In this document: positions 4,873 through 5,108 of the stretch, piece by piece
Layout: each line of letters opens with the position of its first letter
How positions within the stretch are numbered: the stretch's first letter is position 1
DNA from: Desulfonatronaceae bacterium UBA663
Lineage (GTDB): Bacteria; Desulfobacterota; Desulfovibrionia; Desulfovibrionales; Desulfonatronaceae
Direction: 5' to 3'
Length of the DNA: 5,108 nt
Assembly (NCBI GenBank): GCA_002299865.1
Contig: DBNV01000126.1
Coordinates: forward strand, 2,961-8,068
Notes under the pieces: model-generated
The model's database searches: none
What the model was told of the DNA's origin: nothing
Seen by the model: only the letters and a program-made list of their open reading frames with translations
Position numbers and translations under genes: made by a program

Positions 4873-5108
4873 GCAAGATCACTTTCGGTCCCAGACCTTT
4901 TCAGCCGATCAAGTTTCTCTCCTGGACATTGCTGCTGTTGATCCTGGCGATCAACCTGATGGTTTCGGTATTCATCGTCAACCAGGCCCGCCAGGCCATG
5001 CTGGAAAAAAATCGGGAGTTTTCGCTGCTTCTGGCTAAAAATCTGAATCACCAGATTTTCCAGCGCTTCACCCTGCCCACGATAATCGGCTTCGGACGGA
5101 TCGAACTC
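4869..5108 (+). CDS. N-terminal part of a membrane sensor protein, probably a sensor histidine kinase
   Basis: The first 80 codons of a protein cut by the window edge. After a short basic N-terminus (SKITFGPRPFQPIKF) there is one clear membrane segment at about residues 17-37, rich in Leu and Ile. An amphipathic, probably coiled-coil stretch follows (VNQARQAMLEKNREFSLLLA), then NLNHQIFQRFTLPTIIGFGRIEL. That arrangement resembles the signal-anchor plus periplasmic helix of two-component sensor kinases. The kinase core is not in the window, so a chemoreceptor or diguanylate cyclase cannot be excluded. The start is TTG at 4869-4871, sharing bases with the aminotransferase TGA (4870-4872). GAGG at 4859-4862 lies 6 nt upstream. 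The frame is closed by a stop at 4857 and the next ATG is far inside the membrane segment. Translation is therefore likely coupled to aspC. Confidence 0.65.
   Translation, partial: MSKITFGPRPFQPIKFLSWTLLLLILAINLMVSVFIVNQARQAMLEKNREFSLLLAKNLNHQIFQRFTLPTIIGFGRIEL

Overview
The window reads as chromosomal DNA of a Gram-negative deltaproteobacterium. A sulfate reducer of the Desulfovibrionales type is my best guess, based on the style of the proteins (a 253-residue PomA-like MotA, a YggS with a variant signature, and an AspC followed directly by a membrane sensor). This is an inference from family resemblance, not a database result. Coding density is ordinary, G+C is moderately high, and I see no insertion sequence, phage gene, tRNA, rRNA or CRISPR array.

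Layout. The minus-strand block (22-1549) is a two-gene unit: a YggS/PLPBP-family pyridoxal-phosphate homeostasis protein, then motA, the flagellar stator subunit, 37 bp downstream. motB would be expected just beyond the left edge. A divergent intergenic region (1550-1868) carries a good sigma70-like promoter in each direction. On the plus-strand side it also holds two inverted-repeat structures, ahead of a plus-strand pair (1869-3342): an atypical Bud32/APH-like protein kinase with a GTG start, then a universal stress protein with an intact ATP-binding signature. A second non-coding stretch (3343-3690) has several nested inverted repeats and leads into a class I aspartate-type aminotransferase (3691-4872, GTG start). 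The aminotransferase stop codon overlaps the TTG start of a membrane protein that runs off the right edge and is probably a sensor histidine kinase.

How the genes work together. yggS-motA couples a B6-homeostasis gene to motility only by position. AspC is itself PLP-dependent but lies in a separate unit. The most interesting pair is the kinase-like gene with the Usp gene. The kinase keeps the ATP-site lysine, the HGD catalytic aspartate, the metal-binding aspartate and the alpha-F aspartate. It has His where the catalytic-loop Asn normally sits and has almost no activation segment. Together with the Usp neighbour and the structured leader, this is the best candidate in the window for something not well described. 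It remains a hypothesis.
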